DNA of 64,000 bases from Leptolyngbya boryana PCC 6306 (GCF_000353285.1 NZ_KB731324.1:886577-950576); one strand, 5' to 3'. Shown: positions 18,153-27,125, numbered from the stretch's first letter. Numbers and translations: made by a program. Notes: generated by a model not told the origin, from the letters alone.

Positions 18153-20075
18153 ATGTCAAAACGAGGAAAGCCCACCTCCTCACCTCATCGTCCCCCAACG
18201 CCCAACCCACGGAGATCGAAACTGCCGTTGATGGTGGAACAAGCCTATGAACGTGTTTTTGACTCTTCTGCAACCGCACAAGCATTCGGGCGATTTGCGG
18301 ATCATTGGGTAGAACGATTCCGGACGGCTCAAGCAAAACCCAGCGCACGTCGCCTCTTTATCGTCTGGGCAATTCTCGTCGGTGCAACAGGACTATTAGC
18401 CTTAAATCTCGTTCGACTCCAGGTGTTTCAGGCTCCTGATTTGTTGGAGCAAGCGCGATCGCAACAAACGACGTTTTTACGCCCCTTTGTCCCCCGTCGC
18501 CCGATTAGCGATCGCAATGGCAATACGTTAGCGATCGATCGTCCGGTTTATACCCTCTACGCACACCCGATCGCCTTTAAAGCTCCGAAAACGGAAATTG
18601 CCACCCAACTCTCTAGTGTTCTCGGAACGACCCCGGGCGAATTATTGCAACGGTTTAATTCAGCAGAAAGTGGGGTTCGCGTCGAATATGCGATTTCTGA
18701 AGCGGCAGCCGATCGCATTCAAGGGATGCAAATCGACGGATTAGAACTCGCTCAACAGCAGCAGCGCCTTTATCCACAGCAAAATCTCACAGCCGATGTC
18801 GTTGGGTATTTGGATATCGATCGCATTGGACAGGCAGGTGTTGAATATACGCATAGTAATCTTTTAGAGCGATCGGTAAAATCGGTGCGATTGAGCCGGA
18901 CAGGGGCTGGTGTGATGATGCCAGATCGGATTCCGGGCGGATTTTTACAGTCAGATAATTTGCATTTGCAATTAACGATTGATAGCCGAATTCAACGCGC
19001 TGCGCTTGTAGCCCTGCAACCGCAGTTGAAGAAATTCAAGGCAAAGCGTGGGGTCGTGATTGTGATGGATGCCAGAGATGGAGGGATTCGGGCGTTAGTG
19101 TCTGATCCGTCTTATGACCCGAATGAATTCTACAAAGCAAAAGTTGAGCAGTTTAAGAACTGGGCATTGACGGATTTGTATGAGCCAGGATCAACGTTTA
19201 AGCCGTTGAATGTTGCGATCGCGCTAGAAGCAGGTGCGATCCAGCCGAATCAAGTGATCAACGATGAAGGGGCAACCCAAATTGACGGATGGCCGATTCA
19301 GAATTTTGACTACTCCAGCGCAGGGGCACGCGGACCCAGCACGATTACTCAGATTTTGGAGCATTCGAGCAATGTTGGCATGGTGAGAATTGTGCAGCAA
19401 ATGCCTCGCCCCACCTATTACGCTTGGTTGGAAAAAATTGGTTTAGGAAAACCGACCGGAATTGATTTGCCATTTGAAACAGCAGGACAACTTAAAGATC
19501 AGAAAACTTTCTCTGAATCTGCGGTTGATGCGGCAACCAGTTCTTTTGGTCAAGGATTTTCGCTCACCGCTATGCAGCTTGTGCAACAACAAGCCATTCT
19601 TGCCAGCGGCGGCAAGTTGTTAACGCCGCATGTGGTGCAAGGGTTATTTGATGAGAATGGACAACCTTACTGGCGGGCAACCTTGCCTGAGCCGAAACAA
19701 GTCTTTTCGCCGCAGACCACGCAAACCGTACTGCGAATGATGGAATCGGTTGTGCAAAACGGAACCGGGAAAGCCGCGCAAATTCCGAATTATCGGATTG
19801 GTGGGAAGACGGGAACGGCGCAGAAGGCAGGTCCGAATGGTGGATATATTGAAGGCGCGAAGATTACAAGTTTTGTGAGTATTTTTCCGATCGATGCGCC
19901 GCGTTATGTAGTAGCAGCAGTCATTGATGAGCCAAAAGGAGAAGATGCGTTTGGTTCGACAGTGGCAGCCCCGATCGTGAAAGCGGTAATGGAGGCGTTA
20001 ATTACAGCGGATAAGATTCCTCCAAGTCAGCCGGATGTGCCTGCTCCGAGTGTTTCACCGAGTCCGAATCCTTAA
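18153..20075 (+). CDS. ftsI: Class B penicillin-binding protein (septal transpeptidase, FtsI/PBP3-like)
   Basis: This 640-residue bitopic protein has a membrane helix after a basic cytoplasmic segment (FIVWAILVGATGLLALNLV), a PBP dimerisation domain starting at RPFVPRRPISDRNGNTLAID, and a transpeptidase domain with the three active-site motifs: STFK (Ser347, Lys350), SSN (405-407) and KTG (552-554). It cross-links peptidoglycan at the septum. The long N-terminal cytoplasmic part (about 60 residues) and a Pro-rich tail are usual in cyanobacteria. It starts 2 bp after the FtsL-like gene, so the two are co-transcribed. I see no terminator of standard form after it. Confidence 0.94.
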   Translation: MSKRGKPTSSPHRPPTPNPRRSKLPLMVEQAYERVFDSSATAQAFGRFADHWVERFRTAQAKPSARRLFIVWAILVGATGLLALNLVRLQVFQAPDLLEQARSQQTTFLRPFVPRRPISDRNGNTLAIDRPVYTLYAHPIAFKAPKTEIATQLSSVLGTTPGELLQRFNSAESGVRVEYAISEAAADRIQGMQIDGLELAQQQQRLYPQQNLTADVVGYLDIDRIGQAGVEYTHSNLLERSVKSVRLSRTGAGVMMPDRIPGGFLQSDNLHLQLTIDSRIQRAALVALQPQLKKFKAKRGVVIVMDARDGGIRALVSDPSYDPNEFYKAKVEQFKNWALTDLYEPGSTFKPLNVAIALEAGAIQPNQVINDEGATQIDGWPIQNFDYSSAGARGPSTITQILEHSSNVGMVRIVQQMPRPTYYAWLEKIGLGKPTGIDLPFETAGQLKDQKTFSESAVDAATSSFGQGFSLTAMQLVQQQAILASGGKLLTPHVVQGLFDENGQPYWRATLPEPKQVFSPQTTQTVLRMMESVVQNGTGKAAQIPNYRIGGKTGTAQKAGPNGGYIEGAKITSFVSIFPIDAPRYVVAAVIDEPKGEDAFGSTVAAPIVKAVMEALITADKIPPSQPDVPAPSVSPSPNP

Positions 20076-20816
20076 GTGTGAGTGACAAGTTTTATTGGAT
20101 GGATTGCACTAAGTGTTGCAGTTCGATATCAAATTCAGTTTGAAACCGCGATCGCTAATATCAAAATCGCGATCGTTCTAGGTTACGAAAGGACTTTTTG
20201 GATTGCGATCGACTTCACGATCGTCCTTTGCAGATCTTTCCACAAATTCGACTGGACTTATTGCATTTAGTGTGTTTGATCGTTTTAAAGTTTGTTTTCA
20301 AGAGCATCAGCGATTACTGATGCTTGATCCGGTTAAGCAAGAGGATGGGCAGAGATCGTAGTTTGTTTGATGATCGATGGGTATTGAAAGCAGTCTACAT
20401 TTTGAAATAAATGGTTCGACTTTGAGACGGAACGATCGCACTTTGAGATGAAACGATCGTACTTTGAGATAGAAATTTTCATCTTTGAGATAGAACGAAC
20501 ACTTTGTGAAGCGGAGCTACCGCACTTCAGATTTGAAACTTTTATCTCCGAGACTGAACGATCGCACTTTGAGATGGAATGATCGCACTTCAACATATAA
20601 GTTTCAGTCTTTGAGATGGAATGATCGCACTTCAGATTTGAAACTTTTATCTTTGAGTCGAAACCTCGGGACTCAGAGAGCGATCGTTGGATGATTTCTA
20701 TAGAATAACGAGATCGCATTAAGGAAAACTGGGGTTTGAAGGACGTTCGTTCTAAAAAATATTACGTTTGTAAGAAATCATGCACTGAATGGATGTAGTG
20801 ATTTTCGTGCCTCTTG
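20076..20816. other. Long intergenic region before the HEAT/NACHT gene
   Basis: These 741 bp contain two HIP1 sites exactly 21 bp apart (20148, 20169), an eight-pair hairpin AGCATCAG/CTGATGCT (20303-20324) without a T-run, and the 21-bp repeat array at 20410-20680. ORFs on both strands across the array are a by-product of its 21-nt (7-codon) period. Confidence 0.7.
20410..20680 (+). repeat. Array A: about 12 units of a degenerate 21-bp repeat
   Basis: The core TTTGAG/TTCAGA recurs at 20421, 20442, 20463, 20484, (20505), 20526, 20547, 20568, 20589, 20610, 20631 and 20652, which is an exact 21-bp phase throughout. A typical unit is CGATCGCACTTTGAGATGG plus AA. Units fall into subtypes (TTTGAGATGG and TTCAGATTTG) that alternate in the right half. 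There are no spacers of unrelated sequence, so it is not a CRISPR. Because 21 is a multiple of three, both strands show 7-residue periodic ORFs. Confidence 0.85.
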
Positions 20817-23800
20817 ATGTTGCGGCTTATGCATAGAAAAATCGATCGCTTCCTATCTCGGTTTCGGTTCCATGTTCATCGTTCCGCCCCCCTCATTTGC
20901 CTCCTCGCCCTGCTCTTCTCGCTCTCCAGTTGGGTTGCAGTGGGAACTGCAACAGAGAAACCGAAAGAAAAACTCAAGGAATGGCACATTAATGGGATTC
21001 TGGCAGCTTTAGAGGATAGCTATCCTGGTGTGAAAGAGAAAGCTTTTGAAGCATTTAGTGGGCTTAATGCTGAGAATTTGAAACTGTTTCCTAAGCAGTC
21101 AGAAGAGATAAGGAAAAGAGCGATCGATATCTTCAAAAACGGAAAGGAAGACCCTGATGTTCGCGGCAACGCGGCTGAGGCATTGGGAAGTGCAGGCAAA
21201 ACTAACGACACAGCAGTGCAAGTCCTTACTGATGTCCTCAAAAACAGCGAGGAACGCTTCTTGATTCGCAGCGCTGCGGCTGAGGCATTGGGAAATGCAG
21301 GTAAAACCAACGATACAGCGGTGCAAGTCCTTACCGATGTCTTCAAAAACAGAAAGGAAGACTCTGATGTTCGCGGTTGCGTGGCTGAGGCATTAGTCAA
21401 TGCAGGCAAAGCTGATGACACGGTGGTGCAATTCCTCGTTGACATCCTCGGAAACAGCGAGGAAAACTTCTTAATTCGCAGTCGCGCGGCTGAGGCATTA
21501 GTCAATGCAGGCAAAGCTGATGACACGGTGGTGCAATTCCTCACTGACATCCTCAGAAACAGCGAGGCAAACTTCTTGATTCGTAGCAACGCGGCTAGAG
21601 GATTGGGGAATGTAGGAAAAACTAACAACACGGCGGTACAAGTCTTCACTGATTTCCTCAAAAACGGCAAGGAAGACATCTTGATTCGCATCAACGCGGT
21701 TGAGGGATTGGGGAATGCAGGCAAAACTAACAACACGGCGGTACAAGTCCTCACCGATATTCTCAAAAACGGCAAGGAAGACTCCCTGATTCGCCGCCCT
21801 GTAGCTAAGGCATTAATCAATGCAGGTAAAACAAATGATACGGTGGCGCAAGTCCTCACTGACATCCTCAAAAACAGCAAGGAGGACTCCAAGATTCGCA
21901 TTGGCGCAGCTTCAGCATTGATTGATGCAGGGAAATCGGAAGAACTCGCAGTACAAGTCCTCACCGACATCTTCAAAAACAGCAAGGAGGACTCCAAGAT
22001 TCGCATCGACGCAGTTTTGGCATTGGGAAATGCAGGCAAAACGAATAGTACGGTGGTGCAAGTCCTCACCGACATTCTCAAAAACAGCAAGGAAGACTCC
22101 GATCTTCGCATCGGCGCAGCTTGGGCATTGATTGATGCAGGGAAATCAGAAGAACTTGCAGAGCAAGTCCTCACCGACATTCTCAAAAACAGCAAGGAAG
22201 ACTCCGATCTTCGCATCGGCGCAGTTTTGGGATTAAGAAAGCTTAGACCGTTAGCATTAAGCGAAATATTTGTTTTCATCGAGCAAACTCACGATCGACA
22301 TTCCAGAGATTTTGACAAGGCACGTTTCGCTGCTTACTTCTATAGCGGAGACAGTAGTGTGACTAAGACATTACTGAAATGGATCGGTTCTCCCAAACGA
22401 GACAGCATTCCGACTAAACTCGACCATGATGAAGCCAAGAAAACCATGGAGGTCTTTGCAACAGCCTGGAAGCCGAGTGAAGGGTTCACAGAGTCTCGCG
22501 CTGAACTCGCCAGAGCGATCGCAACTGTCATCAGTCAAGGAAACTGGAATCTCAGAGACGCTTTGCTCCTCGAACAACACTACAAAAATCTCAAGGATGC
22601 CAACTTTACTGAAGCCAATACTGTCAAAACCGCGATCGACTCCCTCACCCTCTGGAAATACCTCAATCAAGCCAGAAACATCATTGCTGCTCATCTCCTC
22701 TTTTGGGCTGCGCTCATCTTCGCTTATCCCAAATACACATGGGTTCAAGCCATTTTCTTCTGGAATCCCTGGGTACGTAAAATCGGCGGAGTCGGCTACG
22801 TCGGCTTTCTCCTCGCTTGGGTTCCATTCCTCCGTCGCAAACTCTTTGAACCCTTCAAAGTCTCCTTACTTGCCGATGCCCGCCTCAGCAACTTCGATCC
22901 CAAAGCCTATTTTCCCGAATCGAACGTGAATCTCGTCGGCTCCCGTCACTCTGCTCCCCTCAACAAAGCGATTCCCAGAATTCAAGGACAAATCATTCTC
23001 GAAGGCAGTTCCGGCTTAGGCAAATCCCTCTTCTTGCGTCATTTAGCCCAACAGAGCGATCGAATCGTCGTCTTTCTCCCTGCCCGTAAATGTGAAAACG
23101 GCGTAATCGAAGCTATCCAAGCCAAACTGCACGGACAAGCCCAAGATGCAGAATTCCTCAAAAATCTGATTTATAGCGGCGCGATCGACATCTGCATCGA
23201 CGGCTTAAACGAAGTCAGTGCCGACACCCGCGCCAAAATCAGCCAATTTGTCGAAAGCTACTTTAAAGGCAACATCATTTTGACCACCCAACCGATCGAA
23301 TGGATCGCCCCCACCACCGCCAAAATCTACGAACTCCAACCGCTCGAAAACACTCAAATCGAAACCTTCTTACTTTCAAGACAAGCGATCGTCGCTCCCA
23401 ACAATGAATCCGACTACATCAAATCCTGTCGCGAGTACCTCACCCAAGCACTCGACTCTCAGCAATTTTCTGAAGAACTTGCCGCAACGCAACGGATTCT
23501 TTCTAATCCGATGGACTTAACGATCGTGGCGCAGATGATTGCTTTAGGAAAAACGCCCGATCTGTTTGGATTACAGAAGCAGCAGTATGAGTTGATGGCG
23601 GAGGATTACCGCGATCGCTGGAACCAAGACTTCCCCCTAAAGAAATTTTCAGAAGCCCTTTACCAACTTCGGCTCAACGACGAGAAAGCTATTCCTGCCG
23701 ATGAATTTCTCCATGAATTGCTCAGCATGGAAGACGAAAAATACAAGATGGTCATCAGTCGGCAATGGAAAGATCCTCAAGGTGAAGCCAAACAAGAATG

Positions 23801-24083
23801 GTCATGCCGCCACGACAAGATCATGGAATTCTTCATCGTGCAAACCTTCTTAGGCGATACTGAAACCGCCCAAAATCGTTTAATTGATCACATGGGAGAT
23901 TCAAGATTTCGAGGCGTTTACTTCTTACTAGCCACCTTGCTTCCGCTAGAAGAAGCCGCAGATCTACGCGAAAAACTGATTCTTTATGCCGCACAAAGCA
24001 AAGACCATACCGTCAGCGACATCTTCGTGCAACTGTTTTATACCCGTGCCACTTTAACCGCCGCTGCCGCCACTTCAACCTAG
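20817..24083 (+). CDS. HEAT-repeat protein with membrane segments and NACHT-like NTPase domain
   Basis: This 1088-residue protein (ATG 20817; ATG 20829 also possible) starts with a basic stretch and a hydrophobic segment (SAPLICLLALLFSLSSWVAV, 23-42), like a signal anchor. About ten near-identical 35-residue HEAT units follow (about 119-475; unit core AGKTNDTAVQVLTDVLKN). Two hydrophobic segments (about 622-640 and 657-675) lead into a STAND/NACHT-like NTPase with Walker A GSSGLGKSLFL (about 730) and Walker B-like IDICIDGLNEV (about 790). A helical C-terminal part contains SCRHDKIMEFFI. STAND NTPases act as ligand-triggered switches, often in defence or signalling. The membrane topology is unclear. 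A Uma2 gene follows in the same direction after 61 bp. Confidence 0.82.
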   Translation: MLRLMHRKIDRFLSRFRFHVHRSAPLICLLALLFSLSSWVAVGTATEKPKEKLKEWHINGILAALEDSYPGVKEKAFEAFSGLNAENLKLFPKQSEEIRKRAIDIFKNGKEDPDVRGNAAEALGSAGKTNDTAVQVLTDVLKNSEERFLIRSAAAEALGNAGKTNDTAVQVLTDVFKNRKEDSDVRGCVAEALVNAGKADDTVVQFLVDILGNSEENFLIRSRAAEALVNAGKADDTVVQFLTDILRNSEANFLIRSNAARGLGNVGKTNNTAVQVFTDFLKNGKEDILIRINAVEGLGNAGKTNNTAVQVLTDILKNGKEDSLIRRPVAKALINAGKTNDTVAQVLTDILKNSKEDSKIRIGAASALIDAGKSEELAVQVLTDIFKNSKEDSKIRIDAVLALGNAGKTNSTVVQVLTDILKNSKEDSDLRIGAAWALIDAGKSEELAEQVLTDILKNSKEDSDLRIGAVLGLRKLRPLALSEIFVFIEQTHDRHSRDFDKARFAAYFYSGDSSVTKTLLKWIGSPKRDSIPTKLDHDEAKKTMEVFATAWKPSEGFTESRAELARAIATVISQGNWNLRDALLLEQHYKNLKDANFTEANTVKTAIDSLTLWKYLNQARNIIAAHLLFWAALIFAYPKYTWVQAIFFWNPWVRKIGGVGYVGFLLAWVPFLRRKLFEPFKVSLLADARLSNFDPKAYFPESNVNLVGSRHSAPLNKAIPRIQGQIILEGSSGLGKSLFLRHLAQQSDRIVVFLPARKCENGVIEAIQAKLHGQAQDAEFLKNLIYSGAIDICIDGLNEVSADTRAKISQFVESYFKGNIILTTQPIEWIAPTTAKIYELQPLENTQIETFLLSRQAIVAPNNESDYIKSCREYLTQALDSQQFSEELAATQRILSNPMDLTIVAQMIALGKTPDLFGLQKQQYELMAEDYRDRWNQDFPLKKFSEALYQLRLNDEKAIPADEFLHELLSMEDEKYKMVISRQWKDPQGEAKQEWSCRHDKIMEFFIVQTFLGDTETAQNRLIDHMGDSRFRGVYFLLATLLPLEEAADLREKLILYAAQSKDHTVSDIFVQLFYTRATLTAAAATST
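21170..22240 (+). repeat. 105-bp tandem repeats inside the HEAT/NACHT gene
   Basis: About ten in-frame 105-bp units, each coding for one 35-residue HEAT unit, with long stretches of near-identity (for example GCAAGTCCTCACCGACAT shared between several). The low divergence indicates recent unit duplication or gene conversion. Confidence 0.85.
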
Positions 24084-24144
24084 CGAGTAATGCGATCAAG
24101 TACGATGAGAGAAACCTCTGCTTGCACCAAAGTTGGACTACCAT

Positions 24145-24732
24145 ATGGAACTCATCCTTCCCCTCAAGCTCGACCTCAATCAAGTTCATCTCACCGATGA
24201 GCAATTTTACCAACTCTGCATCACGAATCCTGAATGGAACATTGAGCGCAGTGCAAAAGGAGCCTTAATTGTCATGACCCCTGTCGGCGGAGAAAGCGGA
24301 AAACGCGAAGCAAATTACATCATTGATTTAGGCAATTGGAATCGCCGAACTGAACTCGGAGAGGTCTTTAGTTCTTCCACAATTTTCAAACTTCCAAAAG
24401 GAGGGAGCCGATCTCCTGATGCAGCGTGGGTCGAACGCTCTCGATGGCAAGCTCTCACACCCGAACAACGCAAAAAATTTCCCCCGATCGCGCCTGATTT
24501 TGTCATCGAACTGCGCTCTGCAACCGATAATCTGGCAGATTTACAAGAAAAGATGCAGGAATATCTAGACAGTGGCGTACGATTGGGCTGGTTACTCAAT
24601 CCGCAAGATCAACAAGTTGAAATTTATCGGCAAGGACAGGAGAAAGAAGTGCGATCGCTGCCGATTCTACTCTCAGGTGAAACCGTTTTACCTGAATTTG
24701 AACTCCAAGTCGATCGATTCACAGACGAGTAA
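24145..24732 (+). CDS. Uma2 family (PD-(D/E)XK nuclease-like) protein, paralogue 1
   Basis: This 195-residue protein has Uma2 landmarks: GALIVMTPVGGESGKREANY, SPDAAWVERSRWQALT, APDFVIELRSATDNL and SGVRLGWLLNPQDQQVEIY. The presumed metal ligands are the Asp of SPDAAW and the Glu of VIELRS; the last ligand may be the Lys of LQEKMQEYL. It is very close to the Uma2 gene at 33495, including the sequence around the start (CTTGCACCAA upstream of both). The ATG at 24145 is preferred over an in-frame TTG at 24133. It follows the HEAT/NACHT gene closely and may be co-transcribed with it. The function is unproven. Confidence 0.88.
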   Translation: MELILPLKLDLNQVHLTDEQFYQLCITNPEWNIERSAKGALIVMTPVGGESGKREANYIIDLGNWNRRTELGEVFSSSTIFKLPKGGSRSPDAAWVERSRWQALTPEQRKKFPPIAPDFVIELRSATDNLADLQEKMQEYLDSGVRLGWLLNPQDQQVEIYRQGQEKEVRSLPILLSGETVLPEFELQVDRFTDE

Positions 24733-24811
24733 ATTGAATTTACTCGCAGTCCACTGCGACATTGACGACGGGATCACTCAGAAACAAGCCCCCAACGATA
24801 GCACAAATCCC

Positions 24812-24945
24812 CCTTTGATACAAAACACTGCCACTCAAAACAAAAACGCTTCGACCCAAAGCGTGATCGCACCCACTTCAAGCCCGATCAGTCTCACTTC
24901 AAATCGAAACGTTCTCACTCAAAACGCGATCGCTTACTCTTCCGG
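24812..24945 (-). repeat. Array B: about 5 units of the 21-bp repeat, inverted relative to array A
   Basis: The core ACTCAAA/ACTTCAA occurs at 24833, 24854, 24875, 24896 and 24917, again exactly 21 bp apart, with weaker units on each side. Read on the minus strand the units match array A: GCGTTTTGAGTGAGAACGT here against CACTTTGAGATGGAACGAT there. The array fills most of the gap between the Uma2 stop and the ndhM stop and just reaches into the ndhM 3' end. Confidence 0.75.
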
Positions 24946-25272
24946 TTTTACCTGGGGAAGACCCATGCTGTAGTTCAATACGCGGCTTTCTAGGTTGTAG
25001 GAGATTTCGCCTTTTTGAAGCAGCGATCGCACTAAATGCTCTAAATCTGACCCAATTCGGCGCAAATTGTAGTCGGTTAGCGATTCGCCGCTGTAAGATT
25101 CAACCAGTTCATCAAACTTGCTGTAGATCTTTTGCAGTGCATCTTGATTCCACAGCAGCTCATTGTCGGGATCAACGTCTAGTGTCAGAACCTTATCGCT
25201 CTCAACTAGCTCATTATTTTGCACTTCTGCCGTAAAAATATGAATGTGGCGAGTTGTGGATTTGAGTAACAT
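24934..25272 (-). CDS. ndhM: NAD(P)H-quinone oxidoreductase subunit M
   Basis: This 112-residue peripheral subunit is a cyanobacterial/chloroplast-specific part of the NDH-1 hydrophilic arm that helps bind ferredoxin. It is recognised from MLLKSTTRHIHIFTAEVQNN, LTLDVDPDNELLW, YNLRRIGSDLEHLVRSLLQ and the C-terminal LNYSMGLP. The start is placed at 25272, where AGG precedes the ATG by 7 nt and where known NdhM proteins begin; an ORF extends 16 codons further upstream. It is divergent from the phosphatase gene at 25391. Confidence 0.95.
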   Translation of the reverse strand: MLLKSTTRHIHIFTAEVQNNELVESDKVLTLDVDPDNELLWNQDALQKIYSKFDELVESYSGESLTDYNLRRIGSDLEHLVRSLLQKGEISYNLESRVLNYSMGLPQVKPEE

Positions 25273-25390
25273 AGGCTGACCTAAGATTCGTATAACCTGC
25301 TTTAAGCATTGTAAATGCACTTCCTGCGAAAAATCTTCATCGCCTCAAATCTGTCCATCGATCTTCCTCGCCCCTAAGAATTGATTTCTC

Positions 25391-26134
25391 ATGTCGAAAG
25401 TCCTCAAACTCCTATTTATCCGCCACGCTCAATCGATCGGGAACATCGAAAAACGGATGCAAGGTCACGGCGATTACGAACTCTCTCCGCTGGGTCGGCA
25501 ACAGTCAGAGAGCCTTGCCAAGACTCTTCGGACTGAATCGTGGCGACCTTCGCACGTTTATACCAGTCCGCTCAAACGGGCAGTGCAAACGACGGAAATT
25601 TTACTCTCCTATTTTCAAGTGCCGCATCTACCCGCAGCGGTGAGCGATTTGATCGATCCAGATAGCGAAACCCCAATCGAAGCAGACGAGCCGAGCCCAA
25701 AAACAATTCCAGTCGAACACGCAGAAGAATTAAAAGAATTTCAGAACGGAATTTTTCAAGGGTTAACTTGGGCAGAAGCACAGACTCGCTATCCAGATTT
25801 GTGTCGAAAACTGGAAAGTTCGCCGGATTGGATTCCGATTCCAGAAGCAGAAACGCTATACGATGCCCGCGATCGCGCGAAACGATTTCTCGATCGAATT
25901 ATGCAGCGTCATCGCGATGGGGATCAACTTTGGATTGTTAGCCATAGCTGGATTTTGCAACACTTAATCGCTCAATTACTAGGAAGCGATAGATCTTGGC
26001 GATTACGGGCGCACAATACTGCCCTGTTTGAGTTTTGGATTGATCGATCGCGATGGGAACTGCAAAATCAGAATCGCTTCAATACAGACTTATGGCAAAT
26101 TCGTCGGTTTAATGATTCGCGTCATTTACATTAG
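25391..26134 (+). CDS. Histidine phosphatase family protein (phosphoglycerate mutase-like)
   Basis: This 247-residue protein of the branch 1 histidine phosphatase superfamily has the N-terminal catalytic LLFIRHAQSIGN (Arg11, His12; RHA in place of the usual RHG), LSPLGRQQSESLA, the phosphate-pocket Arg in YTSPLKRAVQTTEIL, a Glu in LKEFQNGIFQGLTWAEAQ, and the second catalytic His in LWIVSHSWILQHLI. The substrate cannot be predicted; these enzymes range from sugar-phosphate phosphatases to protein phosphatases. It is monocistronic. Confidence 0.9.
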   Translation: MSKVLKLLFIRHAQSIGNIEKRMQGHGDYELSPLGRQQSESLAKTLRTESWRPSHVYTSPLKRAVQTTEILLSYFQVPHLPAAVSDLIDPDSETPIEADEPSPKTIPVEHAEELKEFQNGIFQGLTWAEAQTRYPDLCRKLESSPDWIPIPEAETLYDARDRAKRFLDRIMQRHRDGDQLWIVSHSWILQHLIAQLLGSDRSWRLRAHNTALFEFWIDRSRWELQNQNRFNTDLWQIRRFNDSRHLH

Positions 26135-26288
26135 AAATACTGACGTAAGATATCGGTCAGAATTGCGTTTTTTAGACAAAAAAATGTCCTTTTTGAAAGT
26201 TATGCTTGCTCTAATTACCAAAACACGAGATATATTATCGTAGAGCCTTCCGAGTCAGGGTTATTCGTTTACTTACTAATAAATCCTC

Positions 26289-27125
26289 ATGATTGTAAGT
26301 CCGGTCAACGATATCTACAGGCAAGCTCATCAAGGGAGCGTTGCAGCGATCATTCAAGTTCTGAATGATAAGCTTTCAGATTCAGGCGTCAGAACTCGTG
26401 CGATTTTCGCAAACGGGGTTTTGCAACTGCTCTGTGAAGCGGCGACTGCGGAACAGCTCGATCGAGCCGCCCTTACCGAGCGCATTCGCAAGATTCTCGA
26501 GTCGATTTCGCCGCGCAATGTGCGACGAGTCAATATCAACTGTCGAATTGTGCGCGAGCAGCAGTTGCTTTGGTTTGAGGAAATCAATCGCGATCCCGAT
26601 GGGCAGTTGCTTTGGGCACAAGAGATTGCGCTGCGACGACCGAACCCAATTAAAGGGATGTTTCAAGATTTACGAGAGACGTTCAGTGAGCGCGATGATC
26701 TGCCCCGAACGCTTTCTCCCCAAGCTGTACGCGAGAAACGGCAATTCAATCGCGGGATTTTGGGTGGAGTGGTGTTGACGGCAGGCTTGATGTTGGCGGG
26801 ACTCGGGGTTTATGCCATGACCGGCGGCAAGATTCTGCCGGGGCAGCCTCCACAAGCAGCAGATTCTCCTCAAGCAACCTGGAAAAGCAGTATTAAGCAA
26901 GATGGTGACTCCTTTGCAACCGCAGTCCGAGTTGCAGAACGAGCAGCCAAAGCGAGTAAAGATGCCAAAACCCCGGCTCAGTGGCAAGAAGTAGCGGATA
27001 TGTGGGGAACGGCTTCACGGTTGATGTCTGAAGTTCCGAACAATCATGCTCGTGCGGATGTCGCTAAAAATCGAACTCAGGCTTACCGTAAAAACCAGGA
27101 AGTTGCTCTGCGGAACTTAAAATAA
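26289..27125 (+). CDS. Conserved cyanobacterial membrane protein of unknown function
   Basis: I do not recognise a named family. The 278-residue protein has a helical N-terminal cytoplasmic domain (1-165, with QAHQGSVAAIIQVLNDKL and REQQLLWFEEINRDPD), one membrane helix (GILGGVVLTAGLMLAGLGVY), and a C-terminal helical domain (about 200-278; FATAVRVAERAAKASKDAKT, WQEVADMWGTASRLMSEVP) that resembles helical-repeat tails seen on other cyanobacterial membrane proteins. Both ends look folded, so it may be an adaptor. It stands alone. Confidence 0.78.
   Translation: MIVSPVNDIYRQAHQGSVAAIIQVLNDKLSDSGVRTRAIFANGVLQLLCEAATAEQLDRAALTERIRKILESISPRNVRRVNINCRIVREQQLLWFEEINRDPDGQLLWAQEIALRRPNPIKGMFQDLRETFSERDDLPRTLSPQAVREKRQFNRGILGGVVLTAGLMLAGLGVYAMTGGKILPGQPPQAADSPQATWKSSIKQDGDSFATAVRVAERAAKASKDAKTPAQWQEVADMWGTASRLMSEVPNNHARADVAKNRTQAYRKNQEVALRNLK

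Noticed and set aside
20410-20680. Array A as a CRISPR
   Set aside because: Units abut with no unique spacers, the unit is too degenerate, and no cas gene is present.
20333-20719. A 128-codon minus-strand ORF (and a 62-codon plus-strand ORF) through array A with 7-residue periodicity
   Set aside because: The 21-bp period keeps reading frames open on both strands; there is no ribosome binding site and no family resemblance, so I treat it as a by-product of the repeat.
21020-22279. A 419-codon ORF antisense to the HEAT repeats
   Set aside because: It is a mirror of the 105-bp repeats; the sense frame has clear HEAT units and an NTPase domain.
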